DNA of 64,000 nucleotides from JABSOG01 sp965277695 (GTDB taxonomy: Bacteria > Pseudomonadota > Gammaproteobacteria > Enterobacterales > Alteromonadaceae), in assembly GCA_965277695.1 (NCBI GenBank), contig CBDIDQ010000097.1:1-64000 (forward strand). The letters run 5' to 3'. Under the pieces are notes generated by a model. The model was given only the letters and a program-made list of their open reading frames with translations, was not told the DNA's origin and searched no databases. Numbering within the stretch: the first letter of the stretch is position 1; each line of letters begins with the position of its first letter. Shown piece after piece: positions 1 through 8,273 of the stretch. Position numbers and translations under genes: made by a program.

Positions 1-462
1 TCAGGGCAAACTCGATCCGAACTGTTATACATCAACAATAATCCAGCGGTACCGTTTGTGGCCCAAACAGATCCGCATTGATGTACACCAACAAAAATGT
101 TAGCGTTCCCCTCAGGGCAAACTCGATCCGAACTGTTATACATCAACAATAATCCAGCGGTACCGTTTGTGGCCCAAACAGATCCGCATTGATGTACACC
201 AACAAAAGTGTTAGCGTTCCCCTCAGGGCAAACTCGATCCGATGTGTTGTACATCAATAATAATCCAGCGGTACCGTTTGTGGCCCAAATAGATCCGCAT
301 TGATGTACACCAACAAAAGTGTTAGCGTTCCCCTCAGGGCAAACTCGATCCGAACTGTTATACATCAACAATAATCCAGCGGTACCGTTTGTGGCCCAAA
401 CAGATCCGCATTGATGTACACCAACAAAAGTGTTAGCGTTCCCCTCAGGGCAAACTCGATCC
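1..462. repeat. Four tandem 111-bp repeats plus an 18-bp partial copy
   Basis: Units begin at 1, 112, 223 and 334, with a partial fifth at 445-462; the period is exactly 111 bp and copies differ by only a few substitutions. Each unit consists of two diverged halves of about 55 bp sharing the core words AAAC, GATCCG, TACA and CAACAA, so the unit arose by duplication of a shorter sequence. Because 111 is divisible by three, one minus-strand frame stays open across all copies from an ATG at 518 to beyond base 1, giving a 37-residue unit containing VWATNGTAG, which faintly resembles ELWxxDGT repeats. Most copy differences are silent or conservative in that frame. Against coding: the two half-units align in different frames and the only ATG lies in a REP-like sequence. 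Confidence 0.9.
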
Positions 463-510
463 GGGGAACGACTGGGGGTTGGTGGAGGGTTTCGCTTGCT
501 TAGGCTCACT

Positions 511-546
511 GCGGGCATAAATGCCCTACCTACAGGAGGAGGGGCG
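511..546. repeat. Partial REP-like element
   Basis: A GCGGGCATAAATGCCC palindrome is followed by CTACCTAC and AGGAGGAGGGGCG. The same core occurs in the hairpins at 4891-4942 and 56357-56379. This is a truncated or composite member of the dispersed repeat family. Confidence 0.6.
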
Positions 547-678
547 CAATCATTGTAGTGAGGGGTTTGTCTGAAACATCGTTTAACGCTTTAATGATAC
601 TTTTCATAACTTTATTTTGTATACTTGAAAAACGTGTCGCTGATAGTCGGCGGCTTGAGGATAATGGGGTAGCATTTT

Positions 679-1560
679 TTGAGAAACGCTCAATACGCAA
701 TTATTTTTATATTAACACTTTGTGGGGTTCAACTGGCTGTTGCTGGTGAGAAAGTGGACTTGTCTCTTAAGGTGCCAGACTCTGGCACTTTATTGATTGA
801 TAATACTCGGGGTTTGGTCAAAGTGATTGGCTGGGATAAAGAAGAGGTATTATTGCAGGGGGAGCTAGATGATTCGGCGCGTGAGTTGGTGTTCAAAAAC
901 AAGGGTCATAAAACCTTAATTAAAGTGGTGATGAACGGGATGTCTCATGGTGGTGATGATAGCAACCTTAAAGTGTTCATGCCTAAAGATTTAAAGTTAC
1001 GTTTTAAGGGAGTTGATACCTCTTTTCGTTTTTCAAACTTGCATAACGGGATCAAGGGTCAGACGATTAATGGCAATTTGATCATCAACAATGTTCATAG
1101 CAAGATGGCGGTTTCTTCTGTCAGTGGCAAGATTCAAATTACTAAATCTTCGGGTCGGGCGAGTGTTGAATCGGTGAGTGGACTGATTGAACTTGCGGGC
1201 CAATTTTCTAAAGTAAAAGTCAAAACTATGTCGGGTGATGTGATAGCTAGCATTGACGATATCAGCGTTTTAAAGGTCGAAAATATTTCTGGAGACACCA
1301 TGATTAATGGTCGTTTGCAGGATAAAGCCAGCGTTAAATTAACCAGTGTTAACGGCGATATTCGCTATAAAGTTAAAGGTGAGTTAAACGCCAATTGTAA
1401 TATTGCCAGCCAGTTTGGTGGTGAGATTATGAATTTTCTGACGGAGCATAAGCCGTGGAGTGAGCGCTCGTCAGAGCGGAAATTGAGTTTTGTGTCCGGT
1501 GATGGGTCGGGGAAACTGGTGATGAACACCGTTTCGGGCTCGGTTACTATAAATAAGTGA
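679..1560 (+). CDS. Exported DUF4097-like beta-repeat protein
   Basis: A 293-residue protein starting with a hydrophobic signal segment (about residues 6-22, ending near AVA-GE). The rest is a regular series of short beta-strand repeats with recurring SGxI, SGDV and NGDI motifs (VSGKIQI, VSGLIEL, MSGDVIA, ISGDTMI, VNGDIRY, VSGSVTI), the pattern of DUF4097/DUF4098 adhesin-like proteins that fold as a right-handed parallel beta-solenoid. Such proteins often sit beside sigma-factor/anti-sigma or TolB/TPR genes; here the next gene is a TolB-like/TPR protein 48 bp downstream, so the two probably form an operon. The start is a TTG at 679 behind a weak GGGG; no ATG upstream gives a signal peptide. 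A small overlapping frame at 558-749 is not considered real. Function is unknown, probably envelope-associated. Confidence 0.8.
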   Translation: MRNAQYAIIFILTLCGVQLAVAGEKVDLSLKVPDSGTLLIDNTRGLVKVIGWDKEEVLLQGELDDSARELVFKNKGHKTLIKVVMNGMSHGGDDSNLKVFMPKDLKLRFKGVDTSFRFSNLHNGIKGQTINGNLIINNVHSKMAVSSVSGKIQITKSSGRASVESVSGLIELAGQFSKVKVKTMSGDVIASIDDISVLKVENISGDTMINGRLQDKASVKLTSVNGDIRYKVKGELNANCNIASQFGGEIMNFLTEHKPWSERSSERKLSFVSGDGSGKLVMNTVSGSVTINK

Positions 1561-1608
1561 AAGGATAGAAAAATTGCGCTTATATAGTGTGGTTTTCGGA
1601 GCAGGCAT

Positions 1609-3837
1609 TTGGAAAGATTAATAGCTCAACTTAAGCAGCGACAGGTATTTAAAGTGGCCACCATCTATGCGGTGACTGCGTGGCCGTTGATTCAGATTGC
1701 TGATTTAAGTGTACCAGCGTTGGGATTACCCGATGAAGTTATGACCTTATTATTGCAAATTTTTATTGCTGGTTTTCCGGTATGTTTAATTTTTGCTTGG
1801 TTGTTTAACGTCACTTCTAAAGGGATTGTGCGGATCACTGCTGATGGTGAGACGCAAAATGAACCGCAGGCTAACTTGCAGACCACTATTGCGGTATCGG
1901 GGTCGTTGGCTTTGGTATTATTGGTGACTTTAGGGTCGCAATTGTTGATGGAAGACAAAGCGGCAGCGATTGCGGCGACTCAGGTTAACGCGATCAGCGC
2001 AATTAATGTGCCTGTTCAAGTGCAAAATGACAGTAGTAAAGAATCAATTGCGGTCTTACCTTTTGTTCCTTTTAGTAATGATAAAGAAGACGAATTTTTT
2101 GCTGATGGCATGGTTGAAGAACTGCTTAACCTGTTGGCACGAATTCCTGAGTTACAAGTTTCTGCTCGTACTTCCTCTTTTGCCTATAAAGGCGTGACTA
2201 ACAAAACTATCCCTCAAATTGGCCGTGAGCTTGGTGTTAACACCATTCTTGAGGGCAGCATTCGTAAAAATGACATTACCAACAAAATTCGGGTTACCGC
2301 TCAGTTGATTAAAGTCAGCACTGGTGAGCATTTGTGGTCGGAGACTTATGATCGTGAGTATTTGGATATTTTTCAAATTCAGGATGATATTGCCAATGCG
2401 GTGGTGAAAAAAATGGAATTAACCCTGCTGGGTGGTGAAGAAAAGCCGGTCTTTGTGGCGCAAACTAACAGTGTTGATGCGATGGTGGCTTTTGGTAAGG
2501 GTCAAGAGGAATTGAGTCATCGTACAGCGGCTTCGTTGAACAAGGCGTTGGTGTATTTTCAGCAAGCGATTAAGTTAGATCCGAACTATGCCAGAGCGCA
2601 TGTGGGCATTGCTGATGCCAACAACTTGTTGCCTTTGTATGGCAATGTGTCGATGGAAGTGGCAAAGGCTAATGCGCGGGAAGCGATTGATAATGCGTTG
2701 GCGATTGACAGTCAGTTGGGTGAGGCTTATGCGGCTCAGGGCTTGTTATTGGGTTACTCTGATCGCGAAAAAGCGGAGCAGTCTTATAAGCAGGCGATTG
2801 CGTTGAATCCTAGCTATGGCATGGCGTATATGTGGTATAGCACTTTCTTAAAGAAAAGCGGTAAGGAAGTTGAAGCGCAAAAGATGCTGGAAAAAGCCTT
2901 TGAGTTAGATCCAAAATCACCGGTTGCTGCGTTTAATATTGCTTGGCAGCATTATGAAGCTGGCGATGAAGACAAAGCCATGGAGATGTTTTCTTACATG
3001 ATTGCCAACGACCCTTATTATCCTGGGGCTTATGTGATGGTTGGTCTTATCTTGACCAAGCGGGGGCGATTAGATCAAGCCATTGCGATGTTTAACCGGG
3101 CATTGGCGGTTGATCAAACCAATAAAGAAGCGGTAAAAGGATTGATGATGGCGACCATGGATATGGGTAATATGGATGGAGTATGGCATTGGTTTGAGTA
3201 TGCTGAGCAACGTGAAGGCTTTTTTAATGAGGGTTATATGAACCTGATGAAAGCGCGTTATTATCTGATAAAAGGAGATAAACCGCAGGCGTTGGCATAT
3301 TTGGACAAGACCGAGTTTGAGCATGACATGAAGGGAATGAATGACATGACAGAAGCCGAAAAGCATTATATTGCTGGTAATTATACTGCTGCGATAACTG
3401 CTTATGAGCGTTATAAGGCGCAGGATAAATCGGGCTATTTTTATTACATGAGTGATGGCGATGCACCAGCGCATATGGCTTATGCCTATCAGCAGGTGGG
3501 TGAAACAGCGAAGGCGGCTGAGGTGATCAAAGGGTTTGCTGAGTATTTGGAGAAAAACAAAAAGAGCAAAAACACTCATGCAGATTATTACTATCACATG
3601 GCGATGTTAAAATCGTTGCAGCTGAAAAAAGACGAAGCGTTTTATTACATGCAAGGCGCGATTGATACTGGCTGGGTACAATCATGGAAAGCCCAGTTAG
3701 ATCCGGTTTTTTCTAGTGTCAGCAGTGACCCGCAGTTTGCCCAAATGATGGGTGGTGTTGAAGCCCGCTTGGCAACCATGCGTACCAGTCTTGAAGCTGA
3801 TGATGAGTTTTTGCTGGCGGATAGTGATTTGTTGTAA
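1609..3837 (+). CDS. Membrane protein with TolB-like domain and TPR array
   Basis: A 742-residue protein in three parts. Residues 1-110 hold an N-terminal ERLIAQLKQRQVFKVA segment and three hydrophobic stretches (about 17-35, 45-65, 92-112), typical of gammaproteobacterial membrane-anchored TPR proteins. Residues about 145-275 match the TolB-like/FlgO-like domain (SIAVLPF, FADGMVEELL, GVNTILEGSIR, LWSETYDR), known from transcriptional activators and adenylate cyclases with the same layout. Residues about 285-715 are tetratricopeptide repeats (LDPNYARAHVGIADAN, LNPSYGMAYMWY, LDPKSPVAAFNIAW). No DNA-binding or catalytic domain is visible. It starts with TTG after a GGAG at about 1595 and follows the DUF4097 gene closely. 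Probably a scaffold or sensor at the inner membrane; the exact role is unknown. Confidence 0.85.
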   Translation: MERLIAQLKQRQVFKVATIYAVTAWPLIQIADLSVPALGLPDEVMTLLLQIFIAGFPVCLIFAWLFNVTSKGIVRITADGETQNEPQANLQTTIAVSGSLALVLLVTLGSQLLMEDKAAAIAATQVNAISAINVPVQVQNDSSKESIAVLPFVPFSNDKEDEFFADGMVEELLNLLARIPELQVSARTSSFAYKGVTNKTIPQIGRELGVNTILEGSIRKNDITNKIRVTAQLIKVSTGEHLWSETYDREYLDIFQIQDDIANAVVKKMELTLLGGEEKPVFVAQTNSVDAMVAFGKGQEELSHRTAASLNKALVYFQQAIKLDPNYARAHVGIADANNLLPLYGNVSMEVAKANAREAIDNALAIDSQLGEAYAAQGLLLGYSDREKAEQSYKQAIALNPSYGMAYMWYSTFLKKSGKEVEAQKMLEKAFELDPKSPVAAFNIAWQHYEAGDEDKAMEMFSYMIANDPYYPGAYVMVGLILTKRGRLDQAIAMFNRALAVDQTNKEAVKGLMMATMDMGNMDGVWHWFEYAEQREGFFNEGYMNLMKARYYLIKGDKPQALAYLDKTEFEHDMKGMNDMTEAEKHYIAGNYTAAITAYERYKAQDKSGYFYYMSDGDAPAHMAYAYQQVGETAKAAEVIKGFAEYLEKNKKSKNTHADYYYHMAMLKSLQLKKDEAFYYMQGAIDTGWVQSWKAQLDPVFSSVSSDPQFAQMMGGVEARLATMRTSLEADDEFLLADSDLL

Positions 3838-3867
3838 TGCTTGGCGGTGGGTTACGCTGTTTCCAAT

Positions 3868-3950
3868 GTAGGAGGGGCGTCCCGCCGCGAATTATGGCGA
3901 AGGCAATACAGTGTTGGCTTCGTTAACAATCGCGCCGGGACGGCCCTCCA
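3868..3950. repeat. REP-like hairpin, GGGGCGTCCCGCC type
   Basis: Begins GTAGGAGGGGCGTCCC and returns as a long inverted arm, CGCGCCGGGACGGCCCTCC. It lies between convergent genes and may also act as a bidirectional terminator. Related copies are at 36099-36205 and 46904-46977. The GTAG head is the hallmark of RAYT-mobilised REP sequences. Confidence 0.8.
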
Positions 3951-3974
3951 AAACACAATCAAATTGATATTTTT

Positions 3975-4817
3975 CTATTCATAAACACAACGAAAACCAA
4001 TCGAACCATACACGCCGTCGCCGCTTACCGGGTCTTTGACATTACGGAACGACGAGCGCAAATTCAATATATTCTCATCCCATGAACCGCCTCTGACGAC
4101 TTTTCTGCGGCCCTTCACTGGTCCTTTCAAATCTTGCTTAGCATAGAGTGCGGTGATGGCGTTTTTGCCATACCAGTTGTGTGTCCATTCGCCGACGTTG
4201 CCGTGCATATCGAATAGCTTGTGATCATTAGGGCTGCGACTATTGATGGGCCAGGTACGGTCTTCGCCGCAGCCATCGGGTTCATTTGGTACGCTGCCGG
4301 TGGTTTTGCCGTCGTCTAAAATGGCGTTTTTACAGCTAACTTCATTGCCCCAAGGATAGCGGGTTTGAGTGTTGGCTCGGGCGGCTTTTTCCCATTCAGC
4401 TTCATAGGGTAGGCGACCGCCTTTGAATTTGCAGTAGCTGAGGGCGTGTGACCAGTCGACGCAATTGACTGGGTGGTTACCGCGTTTGGCGTGGCCGAGG
4501 TTACAGTATTTATTGCGCTTGAAATCTTTTGGTTTGGCGCAAATCCCGGCTTTGATGCATTGTTGATATTGGTCAACGGTGACCTCAGAGCGGTCAATGG
4601 TAAAGGCTGGAACAAAGACTTTAGTGCCACCTGCCGGACCTTCATCGACGTCGCAATTGGTGTCGGTTTTGCTGCAACCCATGTTGAAGTTGCCCGCTTT
4701 GATTTTGATGGTTTCTGCCCCGAAGGCTGTACTGCTTAATAGTATGAGCGGTGCTGCCACTAAGGTGAGGAGCGGGCTGAATAACAGGGTCTTTGTTAGA
4801 TTGGTTTTATGAGTCAT
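3975..4817 (-). CDS. Exported SUMF1/formylglycine-generating-enzyme-like protein
   Basis: 280 residues with an N-terminal signal peptide (residues about 8-33, cleavage near AFG-AE) followed by a complete FGE-sulfatase domain. Family signatures are visible: IDRSEVTVDQYQQC, HPVNCVDWSHALSYC, GRLPYEAEWEKAAR, YPWGN, HGNVGEWTHNWYG, VVRGGSW and IGFRCVYE. True formylglycine-generating enzymes use a Cys pair near the C-terminus; the large exported bacterial branch, to which this looks closer, often lacks that chemistry and serves as a ligand-binding or modification protein. Eight or more Cys residues suggest disulfides in the periplasm. It is convergent with the TPR gene and separated by a REP hairpin. 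The assignment to the fold is firm; substrate and activity are unknown. Confidence 0.88.
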   Translation of the reverse strand: MTHKTNLTKTLLFSPLLTLVAAPLILLSSTAFGAETIKIKAGNFNMGCSKTDTNCDVDEGPAGGTKVFVPAFTIDRSEVTVDQYQQCIKAGICAKPKDFKRNKYCNLGHAKRGNHPVNCVDWSHALSYCKFKGGRLPYEAEWEKAARANTQTRYPWGNEVSCKNAILDDGKTTGSVPNEPDGCGEDRTWPINSRSPNDHKLFDMHGNVGEWTHNWYGKNAITALYAKQDLKGPVKGRRKVVRGGSWDENILNLRSSFRNVKDPVSGDGVYGSIGFRCVYE

Positions 4818-4890
4818 ATTATATCTGCACAGGTTGGGGTTCTGGCGTATGAATATAGCATTGAAAGGTTGGGGATTCTATGTGGCTATT

Positions 4891-4942
4891 GTAGGCGGAG
4901 CATTTATTCCCGCTGGGTTGCGGGCATAAATGCTCCGCCTAC
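4891..4942. repeat. REP-like perfect hairpin, GCATTTAT type
   Basis: GTAGGCGGAGCATTTAT and its near-perfect complement flank a short loop around 4914-4919, with the outer ends GTAG and CTAC. It lies between two minus-strand genes. A related core recurs at 511-533 and 56357-56379. Confidence 0.8.
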
Positions 4943-4959
4943 GTTACCACTAAACCGAT

Positions 4960-6381
4960 TTACTGTGGTTTATTAGGATTGGCATTCCATAACATTTCGG
5001 CAATTAAACCTTGTGTCATGACGTTAGGGTGGAAGCAGTCGCCGCCGTTGAGGTGTTCTGAACCGAATGAGAAAGTACCAGCTGTTGGCGTAGACTCGTT
5101 GACGTACTCAGCCGTTACTTGGATGCCATTAGGGTTCAAGCCGTTGCTGTTGCTGTTATAAGCAGCAGCTTCTTCTCGCAGGATTTCGTTGTAGCGTTGT
5201 TGCATGGCGGCGATAGCGGTGTGGCGTTGGTCTTTGCTTTCACCGTTAAAAGTACCAGTGTTGGTTACGATGCGACAAACGTTGTAGCTGCTCCACATGG
5301 CTTGACAGTCAACTTGACCGTTTTGTGCTTCCAAATCTAGACCTGCTTGTAAAATGTCCTGAACTCTTGGTACACCGCCGAGCAAGATGCTGGAGTTTTC
5401 GGCTGGCATTCCTGACATCAACACATTAAGACCGTCTTGAACTGATTGACGCCATTCGCCTTCGCTGTATAGCGGATCTGCACAGTTTGCGCCATCGGTG
5501 CAACCTCGGTTACAGATGTCGTTACCGCCTAGTACGATCTCTACGTGGTTCGGTTTTTCAGCTTGATTGATAATGTTGTTGGCTTGAACCACCAAGTTAT
5601 TATCGCCACCGCGCATTTCTGAACCGCTGGCTGCGGCGCTGTGGTTAACCGTTGTGCTGTTGTCTAGTGTTAGGTAACGGTCATAAACACTGAAAACGGC
5701 GGTGCTGCTGCCGTCAAACCAAGAGTGTTGTTCTTGATCGCCGCCTGCTGGACAGAGTTTTTGCCACCACCAGTAGTTAGAAGTACAGTCTGCGCCAAAC
5801 GCTTTGGTGATACTGTCGCCAGCAACAGCAATACGGTGTGCAGGCAGTACAGGTCCGGAGCCAGTGGTGTAAGTCGCTTGTAAAGTTACGCCGTCATAAG
5901 CACTGTAGGCTTGTAACATAACGTGATAGGTACCCGCTTGGATGTTGCTGATATCACAAGACTCGTTATTGCCCGAAGCATAAGGGCGACAATCATAGCT
6001 GCTTGTGGTTGGTGCAGAACCAAAACGAACATGTAAATCTGCATCGCCAGTGCCGCCAGACAGGTTAAACGTCAGGCTGTTGGCATCGCTAGGTACTTCA
6101 AGGGTATAAAAAGTTTCACTGCTGCTGGCACCGTTAAGGCCAGTTAATGGTGTGCCGTTGGTTAAACTGGCTGCTACACCTTCAATAAGTGTTGGCGCTT
6201 TTGACAGCGTTGCTGGCGCTAGAGATTGATAAAGTCCATTTTGGCCGCTAACTTCTATTTTTGTATTTTTGCCCGCTGTTTGGTCATCATTGGCAGCCAT
6301 TGCTGGTGCTAATGCTGTTGCGCCGAGTAGGGCTAATAGGATGCCGTTTGATTGGTGCTTTCTCTTTAATACTTTTGACAT
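4960..6381 (-). CDS. Secreted SGNH/GDSL hydrolase with N-terminal PPC domain
   Basis: About 473 residues from the ATG at 6381; a GTG five codons upstream at 6396 is an alternative. A signal peptide (hydrophobic NGILLALLGATALAPAMA) precedes a bacterial pre-peptidase C-terminal (PPC) domain at about 75-165 (SETFYTLEVP, TGDADLHVRFG, GTYHVMLQAYSAYDGVTL). The C-terminal half is an SGNH esterase: block I VAGDSITKAFG with the nucleophile Ser, block II Gly in AASGSEMRGG, block III VLGGNDIC, and block V Asp and His in GGDCFHPN. The enzyme is therefore a secreted esterase or lipase-like hydrolase with an accessory domain usual in secreted enzymes of marine bacteria. Its substrate cannot be predicted. 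The next gene upstream on the same strand, a LuxR-type regulator, could control it but is 217 bp away. Confidence 0.88.
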   Translation of the reverse strand: MSKVLKRKHQSNGILLALLGATALAPAMAANDDQTAGKNTKIEVSGQNGLYQSLAPATLSKAPTLIEGVAASLTNGTPLTGLNGASSSETFYTLEVPSDANSLTFNLSGGTGDADLHVRFGSAPTTSSYDCRPYASGNNESCDISNIQAGTYHVMLQAYSAYDGVTLQATYTTGSGPVLPAHRIAVAGDSITKAFGADCTSNYWWWQKLCPAGGDQEQHSWFDGSSTAVFSVYDRYLTLDNSTTVNHSAAASGSEMRGGDNNLVVQANNIINQAEKPNHVEIVLGGNDICNRGCTDGANCADPLYSEGEWRQSVQDGLNVLMSGMPAENSSILLGGVPRVQDILQAGLDLEAQNGQVDCQAMWSSYNVCRIVTNTGTFNGESKDQRHTAIAAMQQRYNEILREEAAAYNSNSNGLNPNGIQVTAEYVNESTPTAGTFSFGSEHLNGGDCFHPNVMTQGLIAEMLWNANPNKPQ

Positions 6382-6598
6382 TGGAACTGTTCTCACTTTT
6401 GTTAGACTTTTTTATCGTTGTTGAGTTATCAACTGGTAAGACCTTGGACCTTAGACCAGCGGGCAGTACTCTAACAGCGTTTTTTTTCGAGGGGATCACA
6501 TAGATATGGGATAAATTGGTTGAGGTGGAGGATAAATATCCGAATTAGGCAGTGTTTTCTTATCTAATATGCCAAGAGATGTGAGCGTTAATTCTGGC

Positions 6599-7240
6599 TT
6601 ACGACAGCACTTTGGCAATTACTTGGGCTTTGGAATTTACCTGTAATTTACTGTAAATATTTTTGATGTGATGTCTGACGGTTTCTAAGCCGATGGACAG
6701 GCGGGTGGCGATTTGTTTGTAGGCTAGACCATCGACGATGGCGTCGACCACTTGTTGTTCACGGCGGGTGAATTTGACGCTAGTTGATTGCTGCTTTTTC
6801 GGTTGAAAATGGTGGCAGACGGCTCTGGCGATGGCGGGCGACATTGGCGCACCGCCTTGGTGCAGGTCGATAATGGCTTGTTTTACTTGGTTTAATTCGG
6901 TGTTTTTGAGTAGGCAACCGCAGGCACCGGCACGCAGGGCTGAGAATATTTTCTCGTCGGTAGCATCGCGGCTGAGCATCATGACTTCGCTGTTGGGGCT
7001 GTCTTGTTTAATTAGTCTGATACCGTCGATGCCTGACAGATTGGGTAAATCCATGGCGACCAGCATGACGCAGGGCATTTTGATATAGAGCAGCTTTTCT
7101 TTCATTTGCTCGACGGATGAGGCGGTTAGGGTAAGGTCAAATTCGCTTTGTTGGTTGAGGTAGTTATGCAGACAGTTGCATACTGATTGATCGGCTTCAA
7201 TCAAGCCGATGGTCACAGGTCGTTTGAACAGCGTATTCAT
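6599..7240 (-). CDS. NarL/FixJ-type response regulator (REC-LuxR HTH)
   Basis: Start chosen at the ATG at 7240, preceded by AAGGGTG at suitable spacing; the frame is open to 7345, but the 35 extra residues do not look like part of a receiver domain. Residues 1-125 form a receiver domain with the phosphoacceptor Asp in LVAMDLPNLSG and the conserved Lys in GCLLKN; the usual acidic pair near the N-terminus is reduced to EAD, so phosphorylation may be atypical. A LuxR-type helix-turn-helix follows (FTRREQQVVDAIVDGLAYKQ, IGLETVRHHIKNIYSKL). No histidine kinase is adjacent, so it is an orphan regulator here. It is divergent from the OmpW gene, and the shared spacer contains four 17-bp direct repeats, making ompW a plausible target. 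Confidence 0.88.
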   Translation of the reverse strand: MNTLFKRPVTIGLIEADQSVCNCLHNYLNQQSEFDLTLTASSVEQMKEKLLYIKMPCVMLVAMDLPNLSGIDGIRLIKQDSPNSEVMMLSRDATDEKIFSALRAGACGCLLKNTELNQVKQAIIDLHQGGAPMSPAIARAVCHHFQPKKQQSTSVKFTRREQQVVDAIVDGLAYKQIATRLSIGLETVRHHIKNIYSKLQVNSKAQVIAKVLS

Positions 7241-7430
7241 TGTTTCACCCTTATCGTTATGGTGCGCCACTTTCGCATATTTTTTAGTCGATGTGAACGC
7301 TTTGTTATTGAATTGGGGTGTTGCTGATGATGTAAGCGCTATCATCTAAATAACCCTGCTTAATTTAGGGTTTATGATCTGAATCAATACCTTGATTTTG
7401 ACTGGGTTTAAACTGGCGGCGTTTTTATAG

Positions 7431-7498
7431 ACCAGTTTAAGACCATTACCAGTTTAAGACCATTACCAGTTTAAGACTATTACCAGTTTAAGACTATT
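7431..7498. repeat. Four tandem 17-bp direct repeats upstream of OmpW gene
   Basis: Units ACCAGTTTAAGACCATT (7431 and 7448) and ACCAGTTTAAGACTATT (7465 and 7482) run head to tail with no gaps and end 28 bp before the OmpW start codon. A related palindrome, TGGGTTTAAACTGG, lies just upstream at about 7403-7416. The position between a regulator and a porin gene suggests iterated operator sites or a slippage-prone promoter spacer. Confidence 0.9.
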
Positions 7499-7526
7499 AA
7501 CAGCATTAGAAAAAGGTGATTTGATC

Positions 7527-8189
7527 ATGAAACAAGCAGCGGTTGTTTTGACATTATTAGGCTCATTATTTAGCACACTTTCAGCACCAGTATTGGCCGA
7601 ATTGGGCGACGGCTCGCAGTGGGTATTCAGAAGCAGTCTTGCTCATGTTAGTCCGCATGACAGCAGTGGTCATGTGCTCGGTGGCGATGGTGTTGCAGTG
7701 AGCTCGGCGACGGCGTTGGGTTTAAATGTGGCGTATATGTTTGATCAACATTGGGGCATCGAATTATTGGCTGCTTCACCTTTTAAACATGATTTAACCG
7801 GAACGGGTGCACTAGCAGGATTAGATATTGGCACTACCAAACAGCTGCCACCGACCCTTAGTGTGCTTTATCAATGGGGTGATGAGATCAAATATCATGC
7901 GGGTATCGGTGTGAATCACACGATCTTTTTTGAAGATCGAAGCAGTGATAAGCTGACTGAAGCATTGGGCGCAACATCAACAGATTTGGATTTGAGCAAT
8001 TCAACCAATCTGTCATTAAAATTTGGTATTGACGTGCCATTAACCAAAAGCTGGAATTTTAACGCCAATGTTTATTACATGAATATCGACACCACAGCCG
8101 ATGTCATTGTTAATGGTGCCGTTGCCGCGAGTGTCGATGTTGACATTAATCCATTGATTTATTTGGTGGGTTTTAGCATGAGTTATTAA
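7527..8189 (+). CDS. OmpW family outer-membrane protein
   Basis: 220 residues from ATG 7527 (a TTG two codons upstream also possible; the AAGGTGAT ribosome-binding site fits ATG better). A signal peptide ends near VLA-ELG. The mature part shows the OmpW pattern of an eight-stranded barrel: QWVFRSSLAHVSP, ALGLNVAYMFDQHWGIELLA, the conserved PFKHDL turn, LPPTLSVLYQWG, YHAGIGVNHTIFF, LSLKFGIDVPLTKSWNFNA, and an aromatic C-terminus (LVGFSMSY) suited to BAM recognition. OmpW proteins form small hydrophobic channels, implicated in stress responses and transport of hydrophobic compounds. The gene is monocistronic, divergent from a LuxR regulator, with a direct-repeat array at its promoter. Confidence 0.93.
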   Translation: MKQAAVVLTLLGSLFSTLSAPVLAELGDGSQWVFRSSLAHVSPHDSSGHVLGGDGVAVSSATALGLNVAYMFDQHWGIELLAASPFKHDLTGTGALAGLDIGTTKQLPPTLSVLYQWGDEIKYHAGIGVNHTIFFEDRSSDKLTEALGATSTDLDLSNSTNLSLKFGIDVPLTKSWNFNANVYYMNIDTTADVIVNGAVAASVDVDINPLIYLVGFSMSY

Positions 8190-8273
8190 TCGGCTTTTTA
8201 TTTACAATCCACACCATTGAGCTAAGATAGGCTAATCGACGTTTATTATATGGGTCCTTGACCGGGAAATCGA

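Noticed and set aside
1..462. CRISPR array
   Set aside because: The repeats are 111 bp, contiguous and near-identical, with no unique spacers and no cas genes.
558..749. 63-codon plus-strand frame from a GTG upstream of the DUF4097-like gene
   Set aside because: It overlaps the signal-peptide region of the better gene in another frame, has no good ribosome-binding site and no recognisable protein features.
3070..3597. 175-codon minus-strand frame inside the TPR gene
   Set aside because: Shadow of the TPR coding sequence; His/Ile-rich nonsense composition and no start signals.
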